DNA from: Pragia fontium DSM 5563 = ATCC 49100
GTDB lineage: Bacteria > Pseudomonadota > Gammaproteobacteria > Enterobacterales > Enterobacteriaceae
Assembly: GCF_900112475.1 (NCBI RefSeq)
Contig: NZ_FOLW01000009.1
Coordinates: forward strand, 62,001 to 126,000
Reading direction: 5' to 3'
Length of the DNA: 64,000 nucleotides
Position numbers and translations under genes: made by a program. Positions within the stretch are counted from its first letter, which is position 1. Each line of letters opens with the position of its first letter. This document shows positions 1 to 10,288 of the stretch, piece after piece. Below the pieces are notes generated by a model that saw nothing but the letters and a program-made list of their open reading frames with translations, ran no database searches and was not told where the DNA came from.

Positions 1-696
1 ATGATTATGCGTTTGGCGCCGATTGGTGCATTCGGGGCAATGGCCTTTACCATCGGTAAATATGGTGTCGGTTCTCTGGTGCAGTTAGGGCAACTGATTC
101 TGTGCTTCTACTTAACCTGCGTGCTGTTTATTGTGTTTGTGGTGGGAGCTATCGCCAGAGGCTTCGGTTTCAATATCTTTAAATTTATCCGCTATATCAA
201 AGAAGAGTTGCTCATCGTTCTGGGAACCTCTTCTTCTGAGTCCGTTCTGCCAAGAATGTTGGATAAGATGGAGCGTTTGGGCTGTAAGAAATCCGTTGTG
301 GGTCTGGTTATTCCAACCGGCTACTCTTTCAACCTTGATGGCACGTCGATTTATTTGACCATGGCCGCGATATTTATCGCTCAGGCGACCAATACGGAGA
401 TGAGCATACTCAATCAGATTACGCTGCTGGTGGTGTTATTGCTTTCATCGAAAGGGGCTGCCGGCGTTACTGGAAGCGGCTTTATCGTTTTGGCGGCAAC
501 CATTTCAGCGGTTGGCCATCTGCCATTAGCCGGATTGGCATTAATTCTGGGTATTGACCGCTTTATGTCAGAAGCTCGAGCATTAACCAATCTGATTGGT
601 AATGGTGTAGCAACTGTTGTTGTGGCTAAGTGGTGTCGTCAGTTGGATGAAGAGAAACTCCAGTCCGAACTGAATAATCCAGGAAAAGAGGCTTAA
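1..696 (+). CDS. dctA: C4-dicarboxylate:proton/cation symporter DctA, C-terminal part (5' end outside window)
   Basis: Inner-membrane transporter that brings in succinate, fumarate, malate and aspartate. The 231 visible residues match the second half of DctA; the family is about 430 residues, so roughly 200 N-terminal residues lie upstream and the Met at base 1 is internal. Family landmarks are present: the serine-rich re-entrant loop ([14 protein letters not shown]), the [12 protein letters not shown] motif, the second hairpin loop ([15 protein letters not shown]) and the conserved segment [20 protein letters not shown] hairpin follows the stop. The next gene, yhjJ, is also a close neighbour of dctA in E. 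coli. Identification is secure; only the start is missing. Confidence 0.96.
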   Translation: MIMRLAPIGAFGAMAFTIGKYGVGSLVQLGQLILCFYLTCVLFIVFVVGAIARGFGFNIFKFIRYIKEELLIVLGTSSSESVLPRMLDKMERLGCKKSVVGLVIPTGYSFNLDGTSIYLTMAAIFIAQATNTEMSILNQITLLVVLLLSSKGAAGVTGSGFIVLAATISAVGHLPLAGLALILGIDRFMSEARALTNLIGNGVATVVVAKWCRQLDEEKLQSELNNPGKEA

Positions 697-751
697 TAGA
701 CCGTTGTATAACTAGAATCGTTCAATTTATAACCATCTGTTCCTCCATTAT

Positions 752-778
752 ATCCCGGTAGCTTGCTGCTGCCGGGAT
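752..778 (+). terminator. Hairpin downstream of dctA
   Basis: A 10-bp stem (ATCCCGGTAG with CTGCCGGGAT, one G-T pair) and 7-base loop lie 55 bases after the dctA stop. It is followed by TCTCTG, not a clear T run, so it may be a weak terminator or an mRNA-stabilising 3' hairpin. The rest of 779-962 shows no gene and no promoter I would defend. Confidence 0.5.
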
Positions 779-962
779 TCTCTGCATAATGTCACTATTG
801 CAAGTTAGCCATCAGTTTTATCATTAAAATAGTAGTAGCATAACGTGATATCTCGACAGCCTGCTTTTTCAATAAAAAAACGTACAAAGATGCAAACATT
901 CGCTGTCAGGCAATCATCACGATTCCCGTCCGGCTGATTTAAGCAGTAAATGAGGTTCCATT

Positions 963-2405
963 ATGCAGTTTAAGTATTTACTCTCCGCGCTGAGCGGGGT
1001 CATGTTTATGTGGGTGGGAAGCGCGGCGCAAGCTGAAGCGTTAAAAGCCGATCCTGCCTGGCAGGAAGGGAAGCTGGAAAACGGTTTTAAATGGCAGATT
1101 TTGGCTACGCCGCATCGCCCGAGTGATAAAATTGAAGTTCGGTTAGAGGTTCATGCTGGTTCTTTACAGGAAGGCATACAGCAGACAGGGTTCTCCTATT
1201 TGCTTCCGCATCTCGCGATGGAGAAAACCGACAGTTATGAGTCGGAAGAAATTCAAAGCTTACTACCACTGATCACACCGGAAACTGAGCCTAAATCGCT
1301 GGTTGAGGTTTCTTACGATTACACCCGCTACAACCTTAGTTTGCCGACCAACAAACCAGAACTATTAAAAGAGGCATTTGGTTGGTTATCTGAGGCTGTC
1401 AGTCCTCCGACGGCAAGCAATGGTTTAATTCAGCTGATGAGTAACGATCCGCTTTCTCCACTGATTACCTTTCCGGCAGGCGTTAATGATGCCTGGTGGC
1501 ACTATCGGATTAAAAACTCCCCATTAGTGGGCCATGAACCTGGAAGGCCTATCGCAGAAGGCGCAACGGCTGAGCGGCTGAATGAGTTCTACCTGAAATG
1601 GTATACCCCTGATTCAATGACGCTATATGTGGTGGGCAATGTTGACCGCCGTGCGATGGTTGAACAAATTAATAAGTCATTTGGTGGATTAAGCGGTAAG
1701 CGATTAACGCCAGCCACCATTGCAGCGTTGAGTGCATTGCCTGCAACGCCAGTCAATTTTTTATCTCAGGGCGTGGAAAAAGATCGCCTGAAGCTGGTCT
1801 GGGACGATCCATGGCATCCGATAGTCACGAAATTATCTCTGGAACGTCAGTGGCTGAGTATGATAGCTAACGATATGATCGCAAATCGGCTGAACCAGAA
1901 GATGGGCCGCGGCTCAGCAAAAAATGCGGCTCTGGATTTCGCATGCCAGATCCAGTTCCAGCGCTATCATTGCGATCTGACAATAGATACTCCGCTGGCA
2001 GCGATGAAAAATAATCTGAAGTTGGTTGCCGCTGAACTGGTGAAACTGGAGAAGGAAGGCGTTACTGACGCTGAGTTTAATACGCTGTTAGCAGAGCAGA
2101 AAGAACAGCTGGCTCAGATCATTTCTACTTATGCCAAGACGGATACTGCTCAAATTATGGCACAGCGACTGCTGGCTGAGAAAAGTGGTTCGATTACGGT
2201 TTCTCCCGAATCTTATCAGGAGTTACGCCAAAAGTTTCTTGATGGCTTAGACCTGATGACGGTGAATACGCGCATTAATCGGTTATTAACGATTAAGCCA
2301 ACGTTGGTTCTGACTCAGCCTGCCGGGGAGCCGGAAGAGAATGTGCGGGTGTTGTCCGAACAGCTCGAGGCGATTATGGCACCTAAGGCTGACGAAGCTA
2401 AGTAA
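963..2405 (+). CDS. yhjJ: YhjJ-like M16 (insulinase/pitrilysin) family protein, probably non-catalytic, periplasmic
   Basis: A 480-residue protein with a signal peptide (hydrophobic core about residues 5-18, AQA-EA cleavage near residue 24), so it is exported. An N-terminal M16 domain (about 35-215) and an inactive-type C-terminal M16 half (about 235-460) can be followed. The zinc motif HxxEH expected of active pitrilysins is not intact: the equivalent position reads PHLAMEKT, with no second histidine. E. coli YhjJ is likewise regarded as a non-peptidase homologue. It sits between dctA and kdgK as in E. coli. Function is unknown. The ATG has only a weak AGGTTCC-type ribosome site. Confidence 0.85.
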   Translation: MQFKYLLSALSGVMFMWVGSAAQAEALKADPAWQEGKLENGFKWQILATPHRPSDKIEVRLEVHAGSLQEGIQQTGFSYLLPHLAMEKTDSYESEEIQSLLPLITPETEPKSLVEVSYDYTRYNLSLPTNKPELLKEAFGWLSEAVSPPTASNGLIQLMSNDPLSPLITFPAGVNDAWWHYRIKNSPLVGHEPGRPIAEGATAERLNEFYLKWYTPDSMTLYVVGNVDRRAMVEQINKSFGGLSGKRLTPATIAALSALPATPVNFLSQGVEKDRLKLVWDDPWHPIVTKLSLERQWLSMIANDMIANRLNQKMGRGSAKNAALDFACQIQFQRYHCDLTIDTPLAAMKNNLKLVAAELVKLEKEGVTDAEFNTLLAEQKEQLAQIISTYAKTDTAQIMAQRLLAEKSGSITVSPESYQELRQKFLDGLDLMTVNTRINRLLTIKPTLVLTQPAGEPEENVRVLSEQLEAIMAPKADEAK

Positions 2406-2425
2406 GCGCTAGTCTGGTGGATAAA

Positions 2426-2465
2426 AAATACCCCGGCCTGTTTTCAGCATCGGGGTATTTTTATT
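2426..2465. terminator. Bidirectional terminator between yhjJ and kdgK
   Basis: Stem AAATACCCCG (2426-2435) pairs with CGGGGTATTT (2451-2460). T-rich tracts on both strands make it usable by the convergent genes yhjJ (+) and kdgK (-). Confidence 0.85.
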
Positions 2466-2473
2466 GAAGGGCT

Positions 2474-3406
2474 TTATACGACAGGCATGGCTGCGAGAGG
2501 AATAATTGCGCCACGGTATTGAATCACGGTGCTGGCGGTTAGATGACCGCGGATTGCTGCATCAACCACACTTCCCCCCTGTAAACGCACTGACAGATAG
2601 CCGGCGCTGAATGAGTCACCGGCGGCGGTGGTATCCACCACTTTTTCTTTTGGCAGTTTGACTGCCGGAATGACTTCCAACCCTTCATCGGTAGCAACAA
2701 GGCAAGAATCTGCCCCGCGCTTAATGACAATTTCACTAACGCCCAGCGCCTTGGTACGGGCAATTACGTTCTCATAAGGCTCTTCACCCCAGAGTAAGTC
2801 TTCATCATCCAGCGTCAGGAAGGCGATATCAGTGCAGGATAATACGTCATGATAAACCTGCTGAGTTTCTTCACGGCTTTGCCACAGGCGTGGACGATAG
2901 TTGTTATCAAAAATAACTTTACCGCCGTTTTTACGACATTCCATCAGTAGCTTTATCAGCTTTTCACGGCTTTGTTTATCGAGAATAGCTACGCTGATAC
3001 CGCTTAAATAAAGGTAATCAAACTGAGCCAACTGCTGGCAAATGTGTGCAGAATCTTCACGCAGTAGCCAATAGCGGGCTGCCGCGTCATTACGCCAGTA
3101 ATAGAATTGACGCTCGCCGGTATCATCAGTTTCTATGTAGTAAAGGCCCGGCATTTTATCGGCAAATTGTTGAATCAGATCGGTGTTGAGGTGTTCTTGT
3201 TGCCAGGATGCCAGCATTTGCTCACTAAAGGAATCGGTTCCCAGCGCGGTGACATAGTGCACGGCTAAGTTGTTAGTCGGCACCTGACGAGCAATATAAA
3301 CGGAAGTATTTAAAGTATCACCGCCAAATCCGCGGCTGACGTTATTTCCTTTTTCCGACAGTTCAATCATGCACTCGCCAATAATGGCAATTCTTTTTGT
3401 TGTCAT
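2474..3406 (-). CDS. kdgK: 2-dehydro-3-deoxygluconokinase (KDG kinase)
   Basis: Phosphorylates 2-keto-3-deoxygluconate to KDPG in the cytoplasm, feeding hexuronate and pectin breakdown products into the Entner-Doudoroff aldolase step. It is a PfkB/ribokinase-family protein: N-terminal GECMIEL and RGFGGDTLNTSVY, C-terminal ATP-site motif DTTAAGDSFSAGYL with the catalytic Asp in AAGDS. The ATG at 3406 gives 310 residues, matching the usual 309; a TTG 15 bases upstream is open but poorer and was not chosen. A KdgR-type operator lies 75-95 bases upstream, as expected for this regulon. Confidence 0.96.
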   Translation of the reverse strand: MTTKRIAIIGECMIELSEKGNNVSRGFGGDTLNTSVYIARQVPTNNLAVHYVTALGTDSFSEQMLASWQQEHLNTDLIQQFADKMPGLYYIETDDTGERQFYYWRNDAAARYWLLREDSAHICQQLAQFDYLYLSGISVAILDKQSREKLIKLLMECRKNGGKVIFDNNYRPRLWQSREETQQVYHDVLSCTDIAFLTLDDEDLLWGEEPYENVIARTKALGVSEIVIKRGADSCLVATDEGLEVIPAVKLPKEKVVDTTAAGDSFSAGYLSVRLQGGSVVDAAIRGHLTASTVIQYRGAIIPLAAMPVV

Positions 3407-3480
3407 GATACGGCATCCCAATCTTAACTCGATAGATAATTGGGATTAGTTTTATAACTTACGGAACGATAGTCAAGGTA

Positions 3481-3501
3481 AAATAAAACATTGTTTCAAT
3501 T
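3481..3501 (-). promoter_or_regulatory. KdgR operator upstream of kdgK
   Basis: The sequence AAAACATTGTTTCAATT and its flanks match the known KdgR box, a pseudo-palindrome of the form AAATRAAAC-ATTGTTTCATT. KdgR is the IclR-family repressor of kdgK, kdgT and pectinolysis genes. The box lies between yhjD and kdgK, which share a strand, so kdgK probably has its own promoter here. Confidence 0.75.
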
Positions 3502-3519
3502 ATTTTACGGTAAGCATTA

Positions 3520-4428
3520 TTAAGCTGACGATTTGTTTTGGTTTTCATCTGCGGTGGCAATCCATGCGGCGCAGAACAACGTTAGGCGGGCGAAGAAATA
3601 GAAGAAAGCCAGCAACCCGATAATAGAACCAAAGGCCGCCCCGGAAGGTGATTTTGCCAGTTGCGGCAGGGTGATAGTCATAATGAATTTGATAATTTCA
3701 AAACCGATAGCCGCCAGAAGTGTGCCTTTCATCAGTGCTTTTATATTGGAGCGTTGTTTTGGCAGCGCCCAGAAAATCCACAGGAACATAAAGTAATTAG
3801 CGGTAATGGATACCGCCAGAGCAATGGATGTCATTACCGGTCTTAACCAAGTGATATCATTTAAACCCAAAGCATCGATAATAGCCTGTTGAGCTGAACC
3901 GGCAACGGAGGTTAAGGCTATGGTGAACAACAGAGCCAGTATCAAGCCAGTTAGGGAAATGAAGTCTTTAATATATTTGAAATAGATTTTTTCCTGATCT
4001 TCCGGATTACGTTCCCAGACGTCGCGAGTTTGTGCCCGCACGGCTTCCCGCAGATTACCCATCCAGCTAATGCCGGAATAGAGGGCAACCAACAGGCCAG
4101 TAAGGCCAACGGTGGTACGCTGCTTGATGGCGGTGTTCACGGTATTTTCAAGGGTAATGGCCAGATTGGGATCGGAAACGCTGGTAACGATTTTATTGAT
4201 CAGTCCGGCCAGCAGTTCAGGGTTAGAAGCTAGAATAAAACCGGCTGCCGCAAAAGAGACCATCAAAATAGGAATCAGGGATAAGAATGAAAAGTAAGTA
4301 ATCGCTGCCCCAAACTGACTCCCCATACGATCGTTAAAACGTTCGGTTGCTCGCAATAAATGGGCAACGCTGGGAATAGCTTTAATTCTTTGTACTAGTC
4401 GGGAGGCAGTTTTTACGGTGTTCTTCAT
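3520..4428 (-). CDS. yhjD: YhjD, YihY/BrkB-family inner membrane protein
   Basis: A 302-residue polytopic membrane protein of the YihY/BrkB family. Landmarks are the N-terminal FNDRMGSQFGAAITYFSFLSLIPIL segment, YSGISWMGNLREAVRAQ, and the C-terminal SPSGAAFGSIIGLLAFFYFFARLTLFCAAWI. About six hydrophobic segments can be seen. E. coli YhjD is about 35 residues longer at the N-terminus; here the extension is missing, not shifted. Its molecular role is not firmly known (a link to lipid A export suppressors has been reported for E. coli yhjD). It lies upstream of kdgK in the same direction. Confidence 0.93.
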   Translation of the reverse strand: MKNTVKTASRLVQRIKAIPSVAHLLRATERFNDRMGSQFGAAITYFSFLSLIPILMVSFAAAGFILASNPELLAGLINKIVTSVSDPNLAITLENTVNTAIKQRTTVGLTGLLVALYSGISWMGNLREAVRAQTRDVWERNPEDQEKIYFKYIKDFISLTGLILALLFTIALTSVAGSAQQAIIDALGLNDITWLRPVMTSIALAVSITANYFMFLWIFWALPKQRSNIKALMKGTLLAAIGFEIIKFIMTITLPQLAKSPSGAAFGSIIGLLAFFYFFARLTLFCAAWIATADENQNKSSA

Positions 4429-4580
4429 CAGAAAATTCTTTTGTTGTTGATCCGGATGGGCGATGGGAGAAAGTGGAAATCAAATCGCTCGCGGGTATAC
4501 CGGTAATAGTAACAAAGTTTGTTGTTATGACCAAAAGGGGTAAGGGGAGTACTTATCCGCGAAGTTTTATGCCCGCGAAA

Positions 4581-4614
4581 GTTTCGTCCACTATGTATTG
4601 ATGGTGGACGAAAC
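4581..4614. repeat. Perfect 11-bp inverted repeat in the gor-yhjD intergenic region
   Basis: GTTTCGTCCAC (4581-4591) and GTGGACGAAAC (4604-4614) are perfectly complementary with a 12-base loop. No T run follows on either strand. The 313-base gap 4429-4741 otherwise holds only the gor terminator. It could be an operator or RNA hairpin ahead of yhjD; I do not recognise it. Confidence 0.55.
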
Positions 4615-4683
4615 GTTCACTGTTATTAAACTTAACTGACAAACATTAGCCAGATCGATTCCTTACCGTAAATCTTCACATAA

Positions 4684-4718
4684 TAAAAAACCCGAATACC
4701 TAAACAGTACCCGGGTTT
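4684..4718 (-). terminator. Rho-independent terminator of gor
   Basis: Read on the minus strand, AAACCCG pairs with CGGGTTT across an 18-base loop region and is followed directly by a T-rich tract (TTTATTA). Confidence 0.75.
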
Positions 4719-4741
4719 AAGATGACTGATAACCGTTATGC

Positions 4742-6094
4742 TTAACGCATGGTCACAAACTCTTCCGCAGCGGTTGGGTGGATAGCCACGGTGTTGTCGA
4801 AGTCTTTCTTGGTTGCGCCCATTTTAACGGCCACCGCGAAGCCCTGAAGGATTTCATCCATACCAAAGCCAATACCGTGGATACCGACAACTTTTTCCTC
4901 TTTACCCGCGCAAACCAGCTTCATGCGGCATGGCTGGCGATGAGAGGTGACTGCGGTATACATCGCGGTAAAAGATGATTTGTACACCTTCACTTGGTCG
5001 TCACCGTACTGCTGACGAGCCTGATCTTCCGTCAGACCGATGGTGCCGATAGGTGGATGGCTGAATACCACGGTAGGAATATTGCTGTAGTCCAGATGTT
5101 CATCAGGTTTGTTGTTAAACAGACGCTCGGATAAACGGCGGCCTGCGGCAACGGCAACCGGGGTGAGCTCTACTGCGCCGGTGTTATCACCAACAGCATA
5201 GATGCCCGCAACGTTAGTATTCTGGAATTTATCAACCGGGATATACCCTTTCTCATTGGTTTTTACGCCAGCAGCGGCCAGATTAATATTATCCGTTGCT
5301 GGTTCGCGGCCGATAGCCCAAATCAGGCAGTCGGTGGTGTGTTCTGTACCGTCTTCCAGCGCCAGCGTTAGGCTACCATCTGCATTTTTGCTGATGGCTT
5401 TTGGTATGGCATGGGTGTGTAACGTAGGGCCTTCTGCTGCCATAACTTCCAGCAAGGTTTCCACAATCATCGGATCAAACGTGCGTAATGGCGCATGTTG
5501 ACGTACAAACAGATGTGCATCAGCACCCAATCCATTCATTACGCCAGCAATTTCTACCGCGATATAACCTGCACCAACAATGGCAACGCGTTTAGGCATG
5601 GCATCGAGCGCGAAGAAACCATCGGAATTGATACCATACTCAGCACCGGGGATTGATGGCACTGAAGGGCGACCGCCGGTGGCGATCAGAATATGGTCGG
5701 CGGTGATTTTTTCACCATTGACTTCAACGGTATGTGCATCGACAAAACGAGCGAAGCCATGAATGACGTCAACCTTGTTGTTGCCTAATACGCGATCGTA
5801 AGACTGGTGGATACGATCGATATACGCGGTACGGCTCTCGATGAGTTTCTGCCAGTCGAAATGGTTTACCGTAGTATCAAAGCCATAGTCAGAACCATAA
5901 AGATGGATGGCCTCGGCGATTTGTGCCGCATGCCACATCACTTTTTTAGGCACACAGCCAACGTTTACACAGGTTCCACCGAGATATTTAGCTTCGATAA
6001 TGGCACATTTTTTGCCATAGGATGCTGCACGGTTAATTGAAGCGATGCCGCCGCTACCACCACCGATAGCGATATAGTCGTAATGTTTAGTCAT
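4742..6094 (-). CDS. gor: Glutathione-disulfide reductase
   Basis: A cytoplasmic NADPH-dependent flavoenzyme that reduces oxidised glutathione. The 450-residue length equals E. coli Gor. Visible features: the FAD-binding GGGSGG motif (residues 11-16), the redox-active disulfide [13 protein letters not shown] (Cys42/Cys47), the NAD(P)-binding [11 protein letters not shown] motif, the second FAD motif IYAVGDNTG, and the C-terminal HPTAAEE with the catalytic His439-Glu444 pair. The ATG at 6094 follows a weak ribosome site. Its neighbour is rlmJ as in E. coli, with one extra gene between them. Confidence 0.97.
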   Translation of the reverse strand: MTKHYDYIAIGGGSGGIASINRAASYGKKCAIIEAKYLGGTCVNVGCVPKKVMWHAAQIAEAIHLYGSDYGFDTTVNHFDWQKLIESRTAYIDRIHQSYDRVLGNNKVDVIHGFARFVDAHTVEVNGEKITADHILIATGGRPSVPSIPGAEYGINSDGFFALDAMPKRVAIVGAGYIAVEIAGVMNGLGADAHLFVRQHAPLRTFDPMIVETLLEVMAAEGPTLHTHAIPKAISKNADGSLTLALEDGTEHTTDCLIWAIGREPATDNINLAAAGVKTNEKGYIPVDKFQNTNVAGIYAVGDNTGAVELTPVAVAAGRRLSERLFNNKPDEHLDYSNIPTVVFSHPPIGTIGLTEDQARQQYGDDQVKVYKSSFTAMYTAVTSHRQPCRMKLVCAGKEEKVVGIHGIGFGMDEILQGFAVAVKMGATKKDFDNTVAIHPTAAEEFVTMR

Positions 6095-6187
6095 GATAAT
6101 GCCTACTGCTCTCTGATAGCCTAGAGGGGATTATGAAAGGTTCTCATAACCCGGTGGAGAATAAAAGATCCGTGGTCAGCTGAACGA

Positions 6188-6961
6188 TTACATTTCCGCA
6201 TAGACTGACTGGCAGGGATCGCTGTTGGTATTTAACCACTGATCGGGGATAGGTACCGATAATGTATCGGACATATCCTGTAAATTTTCACTTAGCCACT
6301 CGTTAGCCTGACGCATCAGTTCGAGTTCTTCTTTACTGTTTTTATTGGCATCTATTGCCGGTAAATCATCCAGCTGTTTAGATTCAACCACTTTGCCGTT
6401 CTGATACTTTTCATAAGACCAGCGACTGTTGGGGAGGAGTTTGTACTGAGTGCCATCAATCATTTTTTGATGGCGATAGCGAACCGGTACGGCTTTGCCC
6501 GCCAGATTATCAAATTTCCAGCCAATAAAATCACCGGGTACCGCAGGATCGGCATAAGTCCAGAAGCTGATGCCGCGACCAAGCTGTACATTCAACTCTG
6601 CCGGTGTACCGCCTTCATCAATATATTGCACCTGAACGCTTTGCTGATTGCTGTCTTGAAACCGGGTAATGCTGATTTTTTCGTTCCCTGATTTTACTAC
6701 CAAGGAACATTGTCTAGCGCCGCTCCAAAACGTGAGTAAGGCTCCATCACCTTTAGGAATCGCGGGTTTGTTTTCAGGCTTACCGGTCGCACTATCTTTG
6801 GCTGGAGAATAGGTATAGCCCCGAACTTCAGAAGGTTTTTCACCATAGAAAACCCACTGAGCAATCGGAGATGGGAAGATAAATTGCCAGACCAGCCAGC
6901 CGCCCAGAACTACTACGGCGACAGCTGAAAGGCTAATGCCAATCAACTTGTCTTTTTTCAT
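6188..6961 (-). CDS. Unknown single-pass membrane-anchored protein
   Basis: I do not recognise this 257-residue protein. It has a short positive N-terminus (MKKDK), one hydrophobic segment at about residues 7-26, and then a soluble, mostly polar domain that should face the periplasm. Two cysteines (in GARQCSLV and near the C-terminus in DPCQSV) could form a disulfide. Near residues 130-160 it has an aromatic-rich stretch (ISFWTYADPAVPGDFIGWKF). The ATG at 6961 was preferred to an upstream TTG because GGGA lies 6 bases ahead of it. It sits between gor and rlmJ, adjacent genes in E. coli, so it is an insertion relative to that order. Confidence 0.75.
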   Translation of the reverse strand: MKKDKLIGISLSAVAVVVLGGWLVWQFIFPSPIAQWVFYGEKPSEVRGYTYSPAKDSATGKPENKPAIPKGDGALLTFWSGARQCSLVVKSGNEKISITRFQDSNQQSVQVQYIDEGGTPAELNVQLGRGISFWTYADPAVPGDFIGWKFDNLAGKAVPVRYRHQKMIDGTQYKLLPNSRWSYEKYQNGKVVESKQLDDLPAIDANKNSKEELELMRQANEWLSENLQDMSDTLSVPIPDQWLNTNSDPCQSVYAEM

Positions 6962-6997
6962 CACAATTCCCAATGATAGCTATTCATAAATGAGCGC

Positions 6998-7840
6998 TTA
7001 CTCCGGCGTAATCCAGCTCACTTTGGTATGTCCGATGCCCTCAGGCACTAAGACTTTATGTATCCATGGTAAAACCGCATTCATCTGCTGTTCCAGTTTC
7101 CACGGTGGATTAATCACAATCATTCCCGATGCCGTCATGCCACGGCGCTCGTTATCAGGCTGAACTGCTAGCTCAATTTGTAGTATGCGGCGAATGCCGG
7201 TTTCTTCCAGTTCTTTGACCATACGTTTGATTTGCTGACGAAGCACCACAGGATACCACAAGGCATAAACTCCGGTAGCGAAGCGTTTGTAACCTTCCTG
7301 AATTCCCTGAACCACTGCCTGATAATCGGTTTTCATTTCATACGGAGGATCAATCAAAACCAAACCGCGGCGTGAAGCGGGAGGAAGCTGAGACTTCAGC
7401 TGTTGATAACCATCGGCGCGCAGAACTTTACAGCGCGGATCTTTTAGAAATTCATGGCGCAGCAGAGGGTAATCCGTTGGATGTAGCTCGGTAACGTGCA
7501 GGCGGTCATATTCACGCAGCAATTGAGCGGCAATCAGTGGCGAACCGGGATAGTACTTTAGCTGCCCACTCTTATTATAGGCGCGGACCGCGGAAAGATA
7601 GGGTTCAAGTTCAGCAGGAATATCATCACGTTGCCAGATACGGGCAATACCTTCCAGATATTCACCGGTTTTCTCCGCGTGTTCGCTACCTAAAAAATAG
7701 CGACCGGCTCCGGCATGCGTATCAAGATAAAGAAAAGGTTTCTCTTTTTCTTTCAGCGCTTCAATGATCAGGCTCTGGACCGTGTGTTTCACAACATCGG
7801 CATGGTTGCCGGCATGGAAGCTGTGGCGATAACTTAACAT
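6998..7840 (-). CDS. rlmJ: 23S rRNA (adenine(2030)-N6)-methyltransferase
   Basis: Methylates A2030 of 23S rRNA using S-adenosylmethionine. The 280-residue length equals E. coli RlmJ. Motifs: the N-terminal MLSYRHSFHAGNHADVVKH, the SAM-binding region LDTHAGAGRYFL, and the catalytic amino-methyltransferase motif DPPYEMK. RlmJ was earlier called YhiR/ComJ and linked to growth on extracellular DNA. It is transcribed away from prlC. Confidence 0.96.
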   Translation of the reverse strand: MLSYRHSFHAGNHADVVKHTVQSLIIEALKEKEKPFLYLDTHAGAGRYFLGSEHAEKTGEYLEGIARIWQRDDIPAELEPYLSAVRAYNKSGQLKYYPGSPLIAAQLLREYDRLHVTELHPTDYPLLRHEFLKDPRCKVLRADGYQQLKSQLPPASRRGLVLIDPPYEMKTDYQAVVQGIQEGYKRFATGVYALWYPVVLRQQIKRMVKELEETGIRRILQIELAVQPDNERRGMTASGMIVINPPWKLEQQMNAVLPWIHKVLVPEGIGHTKVSWITPE

Positions 7841-8237
7841 AATGTTTTAGACTTTCCTGTGAATAAATTATTCTTAATTAACTGAATTAATTAAAAATTA
7901 AGATGATTATCGTCTCAGTGTTATCCGCCAGAGAACCAACTAAAAAGCGTTTGTCCTGAAAACGGGCGGCACGTTGCGTTATGGGGCACAGTATAAACTG
8001 TCTGGTTGATAAAAAGTGAAAATCATTGTTGGCTTTATTCTATCAATGGAATTGAAGAAGCCGATAGTGTTGCTGTCAGTATAAGGCTGAGGTTATCCCT
8101 TAGTGAGTTAATGGATCGAACCATTGGAGTAAGAAGTAAAGAGAATATCTATTAATAGGATTTGTATCACCAGCCATTGATTTCGACCATAATAGTCCTC
8201 ATGTTAGTTTTATCGCCAAATTTAAGGACCGTTTTTT
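7841..8237. other. Divergent rlmJ/prlC intergenic region, no gene seen
   Basis: 397 bases, AT-rich near rlmJ. In E. coli prlC is a heat-shock (sigma-32) gene. Here TTGATTT near 8179 followed by CTCATGTTA near 8198 is only a weak sigma-32-like match. I see no ORF with a ribosome site and no strong hairpin. Confidence 0.4.
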
Positions 8238-10280
8238 ATGACTAACCCATTGTTAGCTTTTCAAGGTTTACCACCATTCTCTTCCATTACGCCTGCTGAC
8301 GTTGTTCCGGCAGTCAAATCAGCGCTGGCGGACTGTCAGGCTGAGGTCGAGAAAGTTGTTGCTCAACCGGGCCCGTTTACCTGGGAAAATCTGTGCCAGC
8401 CTCTGGCAGAAGTTGACGATCGGTTAGGCAGAATTTGGTCACCGGTCAGTCATCTGAATTCTGTTAAGAACAGTGCGGAACTGCGTGAGGCTTACGAACA
8501 GTCGTTACCGCTGCTGTCTGAATACGGCACTTGGGTTGGTCAGCATAAAGGGTTATATGAGGCTTACCGCAATTTAAGAAACGGTGAAGCGTTTAATCAA
8601 CTGACTAAAGCACAGAAAAAATCGGTAGAAAATGCGCTGCGTGATTTCGAACTGTCCGGGATTGGTCTGGATGCGGAAAAACAAAAGCGTTATGGCGAAA
8701 TCGTCTCTCGCCTGTCCGAACTGGGTTCAACCTACAGCAATAATGTGTTGGATGCCACCATGGGCTGGAGCAAATTAATTACCGATAAATCTGAACTGGC
8801 AGGTTTGCCGGAGAGCGCGTTAGACGCGGCTCACGAAATGGCAAAAGCCAAAGAACAAGATGGCTGGTTATTAACGCTGGATATGCCAAGTTATTTACCG
8901 GTTATGACCTATGCCGATAACCGCGAACTGCGCCACGAAATGTATCAGGCATTTACCACACGTGCTTCCGATCAGGGGCCGAATGCCGGTAAGTGGGATA
9001 ATAGCGACATCATGGCTGAAACGCTGGCGCTGCGCTACGAGCTGGCTCAATTACTCGGGTTCAACACTTACGCGGATAAATCTCTGGCAACCAAGATGGC
9101 GGAAAACCCGCAACAGGTGCTGGATTTTCTTAACGATCTGGCTAAACGTGCTCGTCATCAGGGTGAGCAGGAGCTGGCGGATTTACGTACCTTTGCCGAG
9201 CAGAACTTTGGCAAAACCGAGCTTGAACCTTGGGATGTTAGCTACTACAGCGAAAAACAGAAGCAGCATCTGTATTCCATCAGCGATGAGCAGTTAAGAC
9301 CGTATTTCCCTGAGCAGCGTGTAGTAGAAGGGCTGTTTGAGGTGGTTAAGCGGGTATTCGGTATTACCGCCAAAGAGCGCAAGGATATAGACGTTTGGCA
9401 TCCGGAAGTGCGTTTCTTTGAGCTGTATGACGCCAGCGGTGAATTACGCGGTAGTTTCTATCTGGACTTATACGCCCGTGAACATAAACGCGGTGGAGCC
9501 TGGATGGATGATTGCATTGGCAGCCTGCGTTATGCCGATGGTCATTTACAAAAACCTGTGGCTTATCTGACCTGTAACTTTAACCGTCCGATCGGTGATA
9601 AACCGGCGCTGTTTACTCATGATGAAGTGACGACCCTGTTCCATGAATTTGGTCACGGTATTCACCATATGTTGACCAAAATCGATGCGGCGGGCGTATC
9701 CGGAATTAATGGCGTACCGTGGGATGCAGTGGAGTTACCGAGCCAGTTCTTGGAAAACTGGTGCTGGCAGCCTGAGGCATTAGCCTTTATCTCTGGTCAT
9801 TATCAAACCGGCGAGCCGCTGCCTCAGGAGATGCTGGATAAACTTCTGGCGGCTAAAAACTATCAGGCGGCGCTGTTTATTCTGCGTCAACTTGAATTCG
9901 GTCTGTTTGATTTCCGTTTGCACTATGAATATCAGCCTTCAGAAGGCGCGAAGATTATGCAAACCTTGGCGGAAGTGAAAAAACTGGTGGCGGTTATGCC
10001 TGCGCCATCTTGGGGACGCTTCCCGCATGCCTTTAGCCATATTTTTGCTGGTGGCTATGCCGCTGGCTACTACAGCTACCTGTGGGCAGAAGTTCTGTCT
10101 GCGGACGCGTTCTCGCGTTTTGAAGAGGAAGGTATCTTTAACCCGCAAACCGGTCGTTCATTCCTCGATAATATCCTGTCTCAGGGTGGTTCAGATGAGC
10201 CTATGACGTTGTTTAAAAACTTCCGTGGCCGTGCGCCTCAGTTGGATGCGATGCTGCGTCATTATGGCATTAAAGGATAA
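8238..10280 (+). CDS. prlC: Oligopeptidase A
   Basis: A cytoplasmic zinc metallopeptidase of family M3 that degrades short peptides, including cleaved signal peptides. The 680-residue length equals E. coli OpdA. The zinc motif HEFGH is at residues 469-473 ([15 protein letters not shown]) and the downstream third ligand lies in [11 protein letters not shown]. The ribosome site AAGGACC precedes the ATG. The GTG of rsmJ begins 8 bases after the stop, so the two form an operon as in E. coli. Confidence 0.97.
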   Translation: MTNPLLAFQGLPPFSSITPADVVPAVKSALADCQAEVEKVVAQPGPFTWENLCQPLAEVDDRLGRIWSPVSHLNSVKNSAELREAYEQSLPLLSEYGTWVGQHKGLYEAYRNLRNGEAFNQLTKAQKKSVENALRDFELSGIGLDAEKQKRYGEIVSRLSELGSTYSNNVLDATMGWSKLITDKSELAGLPESALDAAHEMAKAKEQDGWLLTLDMPSYLPVMTYADNRELRHEMYQAFTTRASDQGPNAGKWDNSDIMAETLALRYELAQLLGFNTYADKSLATKMAENPQQVLDFLNDLAKRARHQGEQELADLRTFAEQNFGKTELEPWDVSYYSEKQKQHLYSISDEQLRPYFPEQRVVEGLFEVVKRVFGITAKERKDIDVWHPEVRFFELYDASGELRGSFYLDLYAREHKRGGAWMDDCIGSLRYADGHLQKPVAYLTCNFNRPIGDKPALFTHDEVTTLFHEFGHGIHHMLTKIDAAGVSGINGVPWDAVELPSQFLENWCWQPEALAFISGHYQTGEPLPQEMLDKLLAAKNYQAALFILRQLEFGLFDFRLHYEYQPSEGAKIMQTLAEVKKLVAVMPAPSWGRFPHAFSHIFAGGYAAGYYSYLWAEVLSADAFSRFEEEGIFNPQTGRSFLDNILSQGGSDEPMTLFKNFRGRAPQLDAMLRHYGIKG

Positions 10281-10288
10281 CGCTGAGG

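Noticed and set aside
8175-8210. Sigma-32 promoter for prlC
   Set aside because: Both half-sites match poorly; expected from E. coli but not supported well enough to call.
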